A stretch of DNA of 51,787 bases from JBCBSZ01 sp039185015 (GTDB lineage Bacteria; Actinomycetota; Acidimicrobiia; Acidimicrobiales; Poriferisodalaceae), in the NCBI GenBank assembly GCA_039185015.1, contig JBCDAU010000040.1, forward strand, positions 1 to 51,787, read 5' to 3'. Every line of letters begins with the position of its first letter. The stretch's first letter is position 1. Below, piece after piece: positions 7,901 to 13,763 of this stretch. The position numbers and the translations under genes were made by a program. Below the pieces are notes generated by a model. It saw only the letters and a list, made by a program, of their open reading frames with translations, did not search any database and was not told the origin of the DNA.

Positions 7901-9793
7901 GGGCAGGAACAGGCTCGTGATGGTGAGGTCGAAGACCAGCGACGAGTGCAGCGCGACCGTCGGCGGCCGGCCGGGATCGACGTAGGTGGCCTCGGCGACG
8001 GTGAGGTAGTCGTCGAGGCCGCGTCTGCTGATCGGCACGCCCTTCGGCTCACCGGTCGAGCCGGAGGTGTAGAGGACGTAGGCCTCGGTCTCGTCCGCGA
8101 CCTCGACCGGGCCCATCGCCTCCTCGGGCAGATCGTCGGGGAGCGAGTCCAGGATCGTCGCCAGCCCGGCGTCGGCGGTGATGGTCTCGTGGCGTGACAC
8201 CGGATGGGTGGGGTCGAGCGGGACGAAGCCGACGCCGGCTCGGACCGCCCCGTGCACGAGCGCGACGGCGTCGATGCCGCGGCCCACGCGGATGCCGATC
8301 CGGTCGCCGGCGACGAGGCCACGCTGCCGAAGCCAGGCGGCCACGCGTCCGACGAGTCGATCGAGCTCGTGGCCGGTCAGCCGACGGTCACCCTGTTCGA
8401 CGGCGATCTCGTCGCCCCGTCGTCGAAGGCCGTCGGCGACCCGCTCGGCGAGGGAGCGTTCGGCGGCCGGGACGGGTGGCGGGTGCTCCCAGGCGGCGAC
8501 CTCGGCCGCCTCGTCGTCGACGAGCAGCGGTGCGGCGCCGATGGCATCGTCGGGTCCGTCGATGATGCGATCGACGACGAGGGCGAGTCGATCGGCCAGG
8601 CGGGACCGCAGATCGGCGTCGGCGACGGCGTGGTTGACGTCGAGCTCGACGGTCGGACCGACGCCGTCGTGGTCGAACGCCTGCACCCTGAGGAGGTGGG
8701 CCGGGTCGGCGTGGCCGGATCGCGGCCATCTGGTCGTGGCGGGGAAGCCGGCGAACGACCCGTAGCGGGCACCGTGGACGTTGACCACCGCCGAGAACGA
8801 TTGGTCGGGGCTGCTGCCCGGCGCCGCGTCGCGGAGCAGTCGCATGAGGGCCTTGGCCACTCGCTTGTGCACTCGGCGATGGGTGTCGTCCGCCTCGATC
8901 GCGATCTGCAGTGGGAACAGCTCCATCAACGGACCGGGCACGAGCCGGGCGTCGCGGTCGCTGCGGTGGTGGACCGGGATCCCGACGATCATCTCGTCGC
9001 GTCCGTCGAGCCGGTGGACGAGCTCCGCCGTCGCCGTGACCAGCAGGGCGAGCAGGCCGAGCTCGGGGCTCAAGCTGCGGAAGTCGCCGGCGAGGGCCTC
9101 GGCGAGGCGTTCGCTGCGGCCGGCGTCGGTGACCGGGAGCTGGTCGGCAGAGGTGGTCGCGACGCCGACGGGGCCGTGCAACGCGAGGGGGGTCGGAGCG
9201 CTCTGCAGCGCCCGCCATCGCTGCGCCGTCGATGCCCAGGTCTCGTCGGCCTCGCGCTCGGCCTGCCGGGCCAGGTGTCGGTCCCAGCCGACGAGCTCGA
9301 AGGGTTCACCGGCGTACGCCGCCGAGGTGGCCTCGACGACGAGCGCCGACCCCATCGCGTCGGTCGCGACGTGATGGAGGTCGATCCACCAGGTCCAGCG
9401 CTCGTCGCCGTGGCGGAGCAGGACCGAGTCGTAGACGCAGGTGGTGGCATCGACCGGCCGGGCGATGCGGTCGTCGCACCAGGCGTCGAGCTCGTCGTGG
9501 TCGAGTTCGATGACGGCGGTGCGGCTGGGTGGCTCGTCCCTGATGCGCAGGCGGGGCTGACCATCGTCGTCGGCCACCGTGGCCCGGAGGAGATCGGAGG
9601 ACCGCACGACCGAGTCGAACGCGGCCACGAACCGCTCGGGGTCGAGTGGCGCATCGATCGTGATGCGCTTGGCCATGTTGGCCAGCGGCGCCTCGGGATG
9701 GAGGCGCTGGCTCGCCCAGATCTGCGCCTGGACGCGCCCGAGTGGACGGCGGGGCCGCAGCGAGACCGGCTGGGCGCTCGCCGCCGCCGTCAC
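1952..9793 (-). CDS. Nonribosomal peptide synthetase, C-A(PP-loop)-T-C-A-T-TE
   Basis: This is a 2613-residue dimodular NRPS. Domains in order: condensation 1 (about 15-430, HHVATDA at 140-146); adenylation 1 (about 445-1245; A3 TSGSTGEPKG at 576-585, A5 WNEYGPTE at 709-716, A8 near 815-834, A10 Lys1238); carrier 1 (GGDS, Ser1294); condensation 2 (about 1350-1735, HHLWFDA at 1470-1476); adenylation 2 (about 1745-2255; A3 at 1882-1891, A10 Lys2248); carrier 2 (Ser2305); and a type-I thioesterase (about 2350-2600; GASTG with Ser2433, likely Asp2460 and His2579). Adenylation 1 is split by a roughly 340-residue PP-loop ATPase domain, annotated separately. The GTG start overlaps the upstream carrier gene's stop as GTGA. 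Because it begins with a C domain, the enzyme probably accepts a starter from the discrete carrier protein. Substrate specificities are not assignable by eye. Confidence 0.95.
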   Translation of the reverse strand: MTAAASAQPVSLRPRRPLGRVQAQIWASQRLHPEAPLANMAKRITIDAPLDPERFVAAFDSVVRSSDLLRATVADDDGQPRLRIRDEPPSRTAVIELDHDELDAWCDDRIARPVDATTCVYDSVLLRHGDERWTWWIDLHHVATDAMGSALVVEATSAAYAGEPFELVGWDRHLARQAEREADETWASTAQRWRALQSAPTPLALHGPVGVATTSADQLPVTDAGRSERLAEALAGDFRSLSPELGLLALLVTATAELVHRLDGRDEMIVGIPVHHRSDRDARLVPGPLMELFPLQIAIEADDTHRRVHKRVAKALMRLLRDAAPGSSPDQSFSAVVNVHGARYGSFAGFPATTRWPRSGHADPAHLLRVQAFDHDGVGPTVELDVNHAVADADLRSRLADRLALVVDRIIDGPDDAIGAAPLLVDDEAAEVAAWEHPPPVPAAERSLAERVADGLRRRGDEIAVEQGDRRLTGHELDRLVGRVAAWLRQRGLVAGDRIGIRVGRGIDAVALVHGAVRAGVGFVPLDPTHPVSRHETITADAGLATILDSLPDDLPEEAMGPVEVADETEAYVLYTSGSTGEPKGVPISRRGLDDYLTVAEATYVDPGRPPTVALHSSLVFDLTITSLFLPLTTAGLLVVVDAEGPAALAEVAADVRIDLLKATPSQLELLLRMADHFPYRHVIVGGEAFRRPLAMRVVERCEPDVSVWNEYGPTEAVVGCMIHRFDPDVDTGPDVPIGAPFPGCDVRILDAHGHPSPPGTWGELWVHRPGQATGYLNRPELSAERFVVLDRGTPHYGTGDRARFERPGVAVYGGRDDDQLKVGGIRLEPGEIEAALATHPDVTSAVVRVWTPTRRPVEQRHHCPRCGLADDVPDITFDEHGVCSVCRTFDVVRPQADAWFRTEDDLRARLESARARRRGDIDAVHLLSGGKDSTYALYHLVEQGWNVHALTLDNGFISDGAKENVRRSVADIGVSHEFVTTEAMNEIFRDSLERYSNVCNGCFKTIYTLAVNRAHELGAPVIVTGLSRGQFFETRLVPHQFEAGRFDPEAIDRTVLEARKVYHRTQDAVTEHLDTSLFETDDVFDEIEFVDFYRYVDVDLAQLYDFLEHRAPWIRPDDTGRSTNCLVNVAGIHVHTTERGHHNYAEPYAWDVRLGHKTRAEALDELDDEIDLDEVDRMLDEIGYRPQPPELLTAWYRSEDPIDPQELRRHLRDLVPEHAVPAAFVRVDDLPLAASAKVDTSRLPAPTRLHRSTAAFRAPQTEVEQRLAAIWAEVLGLERVGLDDDFFDVGGDSLAALEMITWATQQLDVRLPDAAAFQRRTLAELAEVLAIASSDASHEAEATPERRDGAPPLTPAQAALLVELRTDPDTTRYGVTRRYRIDGSLSAGALENALRHLVEAHESLRWTCGTTRRELTVDEALEVTLVAVPDVDLADREARRRFDPALGPLLRAAVAVDGDECREVVISAHHLWFDAGSFAALWRQVAEVVDGGRLPVRQLATTETDSAALEAAAAALPDDARGATWPTARLGSPESDGYLRLDVELTQRPARIVPTFLTAVATALGTAADTAIGVPMSTREGEAVRSAIGYHLNTVPVPLAEPRRGRPAADVVAEQDELLNRAWRHRHVPYAEVIGHRRQHGRTTDFARVMVVHDPDEGSVAVGDARLRGETIFHGAAVTDLSLFVTERDGGAVIAAEWSGRAHRRADVERLLDRIADSLQTLVADPTAPVGELAGSRSELIGPPIGTHEPVTTAIWSPGHADAVAIRHDGASLTYAELTDRAEQVAAALAVRGIRRGDLVGVALERSLDLAPAVLGIQRLGAGYVPIDPSYPRSRIDAILSSTRPRSVIHDHDLAELLATDVDVEPGPMPSPDDPAYVIHTSGSTGVPKGVLVRHRELATSTGARFEHYDASPGRFLWTSSIGFDSSIVGLFWTLAAGGELVLPSGPAGIDVDELAAQIVDDRITHLLTVPSLWASILRRIDDEHELRTVIVAGEACGPDLVDEHHRRLAGVDLWNEYGPTEATVWATVHRCRPGEDPVPIGRPIPGAIVRVADPHGRAVPVGVEGELLIGGAGVTDGYVTDPPATAERFVEHGGQRWYRSGDRSVLSADGTIGFLGRLDEQLSIGGVRVEPDEIERVLERQPGVRAAVVRAEPRLGADPTTVLAGLDPDAQRAVLEAAAREDDPARALVHELARAIGVGDALVAHVESAELDETAIRDALASELPRPLVPQRIVRHDALPRTAHGKLDRAALPMAAATSTSPAALDGDLDAAGVAAMVELWRDILGEPAIGPASEFLAVGGDSLLALELIDTIAERFGTEVPVARLQEAVTPAALARLVDGDRRGAPHVVTMRPGPADGDVIVIVPPAGGLLFSSQPLADAIDDVLVLGLQYPGADGRESPERSIDALASRLAPEVLDAAPSGRLHLVGASTGGLVAVELARELGRAGRAVELVALVDTYTPGQRLGIWRARRDKYARIIRDDGVAHIPAELVRKLRDRRRVARSGGTGRTSSRASTAVELPRMLDIARRAELAHELRPIELPIVLYAASGTNPRRTVRGWRKAAHDLTVVELEGTHTGPRWIMGPSHVERLAADLRGRRASISGPTASER
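6224..7246 (-). other. PP-loop ATPase (N-acetyl-sugar amidotransferase-like) domain inserted in NRPS adenylation domain 1
   Basis: This segment is NRPS residues about 850-1190, lying between A8 (GRDDDQLKVGGIRLEPGEIE) and the last subdomain ending in A10 (LPLAASAKVD). It opens with a zinc-ribbon pattern: Cys864-X2-Cys867, then PDITFDEHGV, then Cys884-X2-Cys887. The PP-loop SGGKDS (929-934) follows, then LTLDNGF, a CNGC pair (Cys1000, Cys1003), VIVTGLSRGQFFE, and a C-terminal segment near YAWDVRLGHKTRAEAL. The zinc ribbon, PP-loop and CxxC order is that of the WbpG/PseA/LegA family, which converts acetamido groups to acetamidino groups. Related PP-loop enzymes carry out thiolations. The domain is in frame and the host adenylation motifs remain intact on both sides, so it is not a frameshift artefact. 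The likely role is an ATP-dependent C=O to C=N or C=S exchange on a carrier-bound residue. This role is inference. Confidence 0.85.
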
Positions 9794-10050
9794 GACGCGA
9801 CGACGGCCGCCCGACCTCCGAGGTACCCCACCATCGCAGCGACGCTGATGAAGTTCTCGAGGACGACGTCGGCCGGGTCGATGTCGATGTCGAGGCGGTC
9901 CTCGATCCAGTCGACGATGCGGATGACGCCGAGCGAGTCGACCGCGCCGGTGAGCAGCAGGTCGGTGTCGGCGTCGATGTCGAGGTCGACCACGGCGATC
10001 TCGGCGCTGATCAGGTCGACGAGCTCGTCGGTCAGCTGTTCACGAGTCAT
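9790..10050 (-). CDS. Discrete acyl/peptidyl carrier protein
   Basis: This is an 86-residue acidic four-helix carrier protein. The phosphopantetheine attachment motif is AVDSLGV, with Ser39. The length is typical of stand-alone carrier proteins. ATG at 10050 overlaps the stop of the adenylation gene as ATGA. Its own stop overlaps the NRPS GTG, so all three are translationally coupled. It is most simply the carrier loaded by the adjacent adenylation enzyme. The tethered aminoacyl group would be oxidised in trans by the acyl-CoA dehydrogenase-like enzyme and passed to the first NRPS condensation domain. That hand-off is inferred from order and family precedent. Confidence 0.9.
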   Translation of the reverse strand: MTREQLTDELVDLISAEIAVVDLDIDADTDLLLTGAVDSLGVIRIVDWIEDRLDIDIDPADVVLENFISVAAMVGYLGGRAAVVAS

Positions 10051-11618
10051 GGCGTCTCCATGAGGGCATCGTCGTCGAGATCGGCGAGCAGCGCCGCGGC
10101 GGCACTGCGATCGATCTTCGCCGTGGAGGTCCGTGGCAGATGCGCGACGACGCGGATCCGATGCGGAACGGCATACGGCGGGAGCAGCGTGCGGAGTCGA
10201 GCGACGAGATCGGCGGGGTCGACGGGCACCTCGGCGACGACGAGGCCCGAGAGTCGATCCCCGTCGTCGAGGCGCTCCGGCACGACCGCCGCTTCGGCGA
10301 CCCCGGGGAGCTCGGCGAGGGCGCTCTCGACGGACTCGAGCTCGATGCGGTGGCCGCGGATCTTCACCTGGTGGTCGCGTCGCCCGAGGAACACGAGGGC
10401 ACCCCGCTCGTCGAGCTCGACGAGATCGCCGGTCGCGTACCACCGCTGCGTCAGGCCGCCCGGTCCGTCGACGGTGCGGAAGGCCGCCTCGGTCGCCGCC
10501 TCGTCGTCCCAGTAGCCCGCCATCGCCGTGGCCGACCGCACCCAGAGCTCGCCGGCGCCGTCGCGCACGTCGTAGCCGTCGGTGTCGACGACCCGGAGCT
10601 CGGTGTCGGCCCACGCCCGACCGATCGGGACGAGCGCGTCCCCGGCGGGCGGTACGTCGAGGTGGTGGAAGGTGCACTGGTTGACCTCGGCCGGCCCGTA
10701 CACGTTGCTGAACCGGGCCGACGGGACGAGTCGCATGAGCTCGGCCAGCTGCCCGGCCGGGAACACCTCACCGCCGAAGAGCACCCATCGCATGGCCGAG
10801 AGGTCTCGTTCGTCGAGCGCGCCGCGGCGGGCGAGCTGCACCAGCAGCGACGGGACCGAGTACCAGGCGGTGACCCCGAGGTCGGCGAGCCGGGCGGTGA
10901 CGCTGGCCGGGAAGCGCAGGACGGGAGCCGGGAGCATGACCGACGCCGCGCCGGCGCCGGGTGCGGCGTACAGCTGGAAGATCGATTGATCGAAGTGCAG
11001 CGGCGCCGAGCAGGCCAGTCGATCGTCGGGATCCAGGCCGTAGGTGTCGACCGTGAGCTCGGCGCAGCGCAGGCCGCTGCGGTGCGTGTGGACGATGCCC
11101 TTCGGTCGCCCCGTGGAGCCCGAGGTCCAGATGACGTACGCGGGGTCGTCACCGGTGCGATGCGCCGGAGCGATCGGGTCGAGGCGCTCCAGGTCGTCCC
11201 AGGTCAGCGTCCGAACGCCGTCGATCGGTCCGGCAGCGACGAGGTTGCGCACGCCGGCCTCGGTGAGCGGGGTGAGTCGCGCCGCCGGCAGCTGCGTCAC
11301 GACGGTGTCGACCGCGCAGCGTCGCACGAGGTCGGCCACGTAGGCGGGGGGTGCGTCGGGGTCGAGCGGTACGACCACGCCACCGGCGTGGAGGACGCCG
11401 TGGACGGCGACCATCGCCCGGACCGAGCAGTGGAGCTGGATCCCGACGCGGTCGCCGGGTCGCACACCGAGCTCCTGCAGGAGCGCCGCCATCTGGGCGA
11501 GCCGGTGCTGCAGCGTGCCAGCGTCCAGCGACTCGTCGCCGTCGGTCACGGCGAGCGCGTCGGCCGAGGTGGCGTGGGCCTCGACGAGCTGGTGGAGCAG
11601 GTGGGGCCGCGCCGTCAT
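10047..11618 (-). CDS. Stand-alone amino acid adenylation enzyme
   Basis: This 523-residue protein is a single adenylation domain with no carrier or condensation domain. Visible core motifs are A3 TSGSTGRPKG (165-174), A4 HFDQSIF (208-214), A5 NVYGPAEVNQCT (305-316), A7 YATGD (394-398), A8 GRRDHQVKIRG (412-422) and A10 TSTAKID with Lys501. It would activate an amino acid as the aminoacyl-AMP and load it onto the neighbouring carrier protein. Free-standing enzymes of this size, paired with a discrete carrier and an acyl-CoA dehydrogenase, are known for L-proline (PltF, RedM and CloN4 types). The cyclodeaminase next door also points to proline, but the specificity pocket was not modelled. Confidence 0.92.
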   Translation of the reverse strand: MTARPHLLHQLVEAHATSADALAVTDGDESLDAGTLQHRLAQMAALLQELGVRPGDRVGIQLHCSVRAMVAVHGVLHAGGVVVPLDPDAPPAYVADLVRRCAVDTVVTQLPAARLTPLTEAGVRNLVAAGPIDGVRTLTWDDLERLDPIAPAHRTGDDPAYVIWTSGSTGRPKGIVHTHRSGLRCAELTVDTYGLDPDDRLACSAPLHFDQSIFQLYAAPGAGAASVMLPAPVLRFPASVTARLADLGVTAWYSVPSLLVQLARRGALDERDLSAMRWVLFGGEVFPAGQLAELMRLVPSARFSNVYGPAEVNQCTFHHLDVPPAGDALVPIGRAWADTELRVVDTDGYDVRDGAGELWVRSATAMAGYWDDEAATEAAFRTVDGPGGLTQRWYATGDLVELDERGALVFLGRRDHQVKIRGHRIELESVESALAELPGVAEAAVVPERLDDGDRLSGLVVAEVPVDPADLVARLRTLLPPYAVPHRIRVVAHLPRTSTAKIDRSAAAALLADLDDDALMETP

Positions 11619-12730
11619 CGCAGCAGGCCGTAGGGGTCGTACGGGTCCGGCGCGGCGGCCTGGAGATCGACGAGGGCGCCGATGTCGAGTCGGTGGGCGT
11701 GCTCGAGCACGAGGTCGAGCGCGACCAGGTCCTCGAGTGACCAGCCGGTCGAGTCGAACACCGTCGGGCGCTGTGCCGCATCCGCGTGGTGGGTGCGGTG
11801 ACGCACGACCGTCGGCAGGTCCGGACCGATCTCGTCGGCCGTCAGCTGTTGGCACTCGCCCTCGAGCCGGCACTGGCTCGTGACGTCGGGGCAGACGAGG
11901 GAGCGCCTGAGCAGCTCGATCGGCAGCTCGACCTTGTCCGCGAAGTCGGCGCCGACCGCGTTGACGTGCAACCAGGGACGGTGGACGACGTCGGGGATGA
12001 CGGGTCCGGCGCCGGGGTCGACCGAGGTGCAGGTGCAGAGCACGTCGACCGCGCCGACCAGCTCGCCGACCTGATCGGGGTCGACGACGTCGACCCCGAT
12101 CCCCGTGAACGCCAGGCGTCCGGGCAGGGTCGCCGCCACGGCCGGGTCGGTGTCGAGCGCCAGCACCCGATCGACGTTCCTGACCCGTGAGATGGCGTGC
12201 ACCTGCGACACGGCCTGCGCGCCGCAGCCGACCACGCCGAGGGTGATCGGTCCGGGACGAGCGAGGATGTCGGTCGCGACCGCGGACGCCGCTCCGGTGC
12301 GCAGCGCCGTGAGGATCGTCGACTCGCTGATAGCGAGCATGCAGCCACTCTCGGTGTCGAACAGCGTGGTCGTGGCGAGCACGCTGGGTAGCGATCGTTG
12401 GACGGGATTGGACGGGTGGTACCCGACCGTCTTGATCGCGACCCGGCGGCCGAGCTCCATCGCCGGCATCCACTCGAGCAGCCCGAGATCGGGCTTGCGG
12501 TAGTGGAACCCCGCGCGGTCGAAGGTGATCGTGACCTCGTCGTCATGGCGACCGAACGCCGCCACGAGCCTGCTGACCAGCTCGTCGAGCAGCTCGTCGA
12601 GGCCGACGTCGTCCACGATGGCGGCGAGGTCCGCCGCGCCGATGACGCGCGTCAACGGCGTGGTCGTCCCGCTGGAGGTCACGAGCACGAGTCTGGTCCA
12701 GCGGGCCGCATCCGACCAGGCATCCCCCAC
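11615..12730 (-). CDS. Ornithine cyclodeaminase / mu-crystallin family protein
   Basis: This 371-residue NAD(P)-dependent enzyme belongs to the ornithine cyclodeaminase/mu-crystallin family. It has the dinucleotide-binding GVVGCGAQAVSQVHAI (165-180), the family motif LRTGAASA (143-150), a substrate-binding Lys (VAIK, Lys100), and NAVGADFADKVELP near the expected catalytic Asp. Family members convert ornithine to proline or reduce cyclic imines. Some, such as SbnB, act in siderophore building-block synthesis. It is first in the adenylation-carrier-NRPS operon and overlaps the next start as ATGA, so supplying proline is plausible. The start is uncertain: GTG at 12730 gives a somewhat long N-terminus, and GTG at 12682 is an in-frame alternative closer to the family start. 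Confidence 0.88.
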   Translation of the reverse strand: MGDAWSDAARWTRLVLVTSSGTTTPLTRVIGAADLAAIVDDVGLDELLDELVSRLVAAFGRHDDEVTITFDRAGFHYRKPDLGLLEWMPAMELGRRVAIKTVGYHPSNPVQRSLPSVLATTTLFDTESGCMLAISESTILTALRTGAASAVATDILARPGPITLGVVGCGAQAVSQVHAISRVRNVDRVLALDTDPAVAATLPGRLAFTGIGVDVVDPDQVGELVGAVDVLCTCTSVDPGAGPVIPDVVHRPWLHVNAVGADFADKVELPIELLRRSLVCPDVTSQCRLEGECQQLTADEIGPDLPTVVRHRTHHADAAQRPTVFDSTGWSLEDLVALDLVLEHAHRLDIGALVDLQAAAPDPYDPYGLLR

Positions 12731-12770
12731 GAAGAGTGAGATCGTTGAGAATTCGGCTGCAGGGGTCGGA

Positions 12771-12776
12771 TACGCT
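12771..12776 (+). promoter_or_regulatory. Putative leaderless -10 (TACGCT)
   Basis: TACGCT ends 6 bases before the GTG at 12783, in the 52-base divergent gap between the cyclodeaminase and the dioxygenase. A TTGAGA sequence at 12745-12750 could act as -35, although the 20-base spacer is long. Confidence 0.5.
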
Positions 12777-12782
12777 CAGCGC

Positions 12783-13763
12783 GTGGTCACGCCGACCCCG
12801 ACCTCCGCGCCCCGAACCGTGCTCACGGCCAACGGCATGGCGCTCGATCCGGACCCCGACCACCTGGGCGAGCTCGAGCCGGCCACCGACCTCCTCGGCG
12901 ACGGCGATGCGCTCCGGTCGGCCATGCAGGAGCGGGGCTACCTCTTCTTCCCGGGGTTGCTCGACGTCGACGCCGTGCTCGCCGCGCGCGCCGAGGTGTT
13001 GCAGAAGTACGCCATCGTCGGCGAGATCGACGACCGGTCGCCGATCGACGAGGCCATCGCCGGCGACGGCGCCGGGGTGCCTTCGGTCAACCTGCGGGCC
13101 TTCTCCCGCAGCGTTCGGACCGGGCACTGGTACCTCCGGGTTACCGAGGATCCTGCCCTCATGGCGATGTACGCCGACCTGCTCGGTGGCGAGGTCCGCT
13201 GCTTCGACATGCGCTGGCCCCGTTTCGTGCGCCCCGGTGAGGGATGCGGGTTCCACTGCGACGGCCCCTACATGAACCGCGGCACCGATCGTCTGTTCTC
13301 GAGCTGGATCCCGCTCGGCCGGGTCCACCGTCACGAGGGTGCCCTCCTGCTGCTCGAGGGCAGCCACGTCGACGAGACACTGCACGCCGGCTACCTGCGC
13401 GCGGATGCCGACCGCGACGGGCTGACCTGGCTCGACGACGATCCGAACGTCGTGCGCGAGCGGTACGGCCGGCGCTGGGTCACCACCGACTTCGAGCCCG
13501 GCGACGTGCTCTGCTTCACCATGCACACGCTGCACGGCGCCCTCGACAACCGCTCACCGGTCGGCCGCTGCCGGCTGTCGTCCGACACCCGCTACCAGCG
13601 CGCCGACGAGCCGGCCGACCCCCGCTGGAACGGCGGCGAGATCGAAGGTCACGGCGGACGCCGCGTCTTCTACCCGGGCATGGGCACCTGGAACAACGTC
13701 GACTTCCAGGACGAGTGGAAGCGCATCGATGAACGAGGTCGGCTCGTGATGGAGGAGTCATGA
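12783..13763 (+). CDS. Phytanoyl-CoA dioxygenase (PhyH)-like Fe(II)/2-oxoglutarate oxygenase
   Basis: A 326-residue PhyH-type cupin. The iron ligands are probably His158-X-Asp160 (GFHCDGPYMNRG) and a distal His in TMHTLHGALDN (His251, or His248), with Arg264 downstream for 2-oxoglutarate. Such enzymes hydroxylate or desaturate free or carrier-bound substrates, and many act as tailoring enzymes in peptide pathways. The GTG at 12783 is chosen because a TACGCT hexamer lies 6 bases upstream; an in-frame ATG at 12837 would give a shorter form. The gene is divergent from the NRPS operon and overlaps the acyl-CoA dehydrogenase start (ATGA). It is therefore probably expressed with that gene and acts on the same product. 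Confidence 0.88.
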   Translation: MVTPTPTSAPRTVLTANGMALDPDPDHLGELEPATDLLGDGDALRSAMQERGYLFFPGLLDVDAVLAARAEVLQKYAIVGEIDDRSPIDEAIAGDGAGVPSVNLRAFSRSVRTGHWYLRVTEDPALMAMYADLLGGEVRCFDMRWPRFVRPGEGCGFHCDGPYMNRGTDRLFSSWIPLGRVHRHEGALLLLEGSHVDETLHAGYLRADADRDGLTWLDDDPNVVRERYGRRWVTTDFEPGDVLCFTMHTLHGALDNRSPVGRCRLSSDTRYQRADEPADPRWNGGEIEGHGGRRVFYPGMGTWNNVDFQDEWKRIDERGRLVMEES

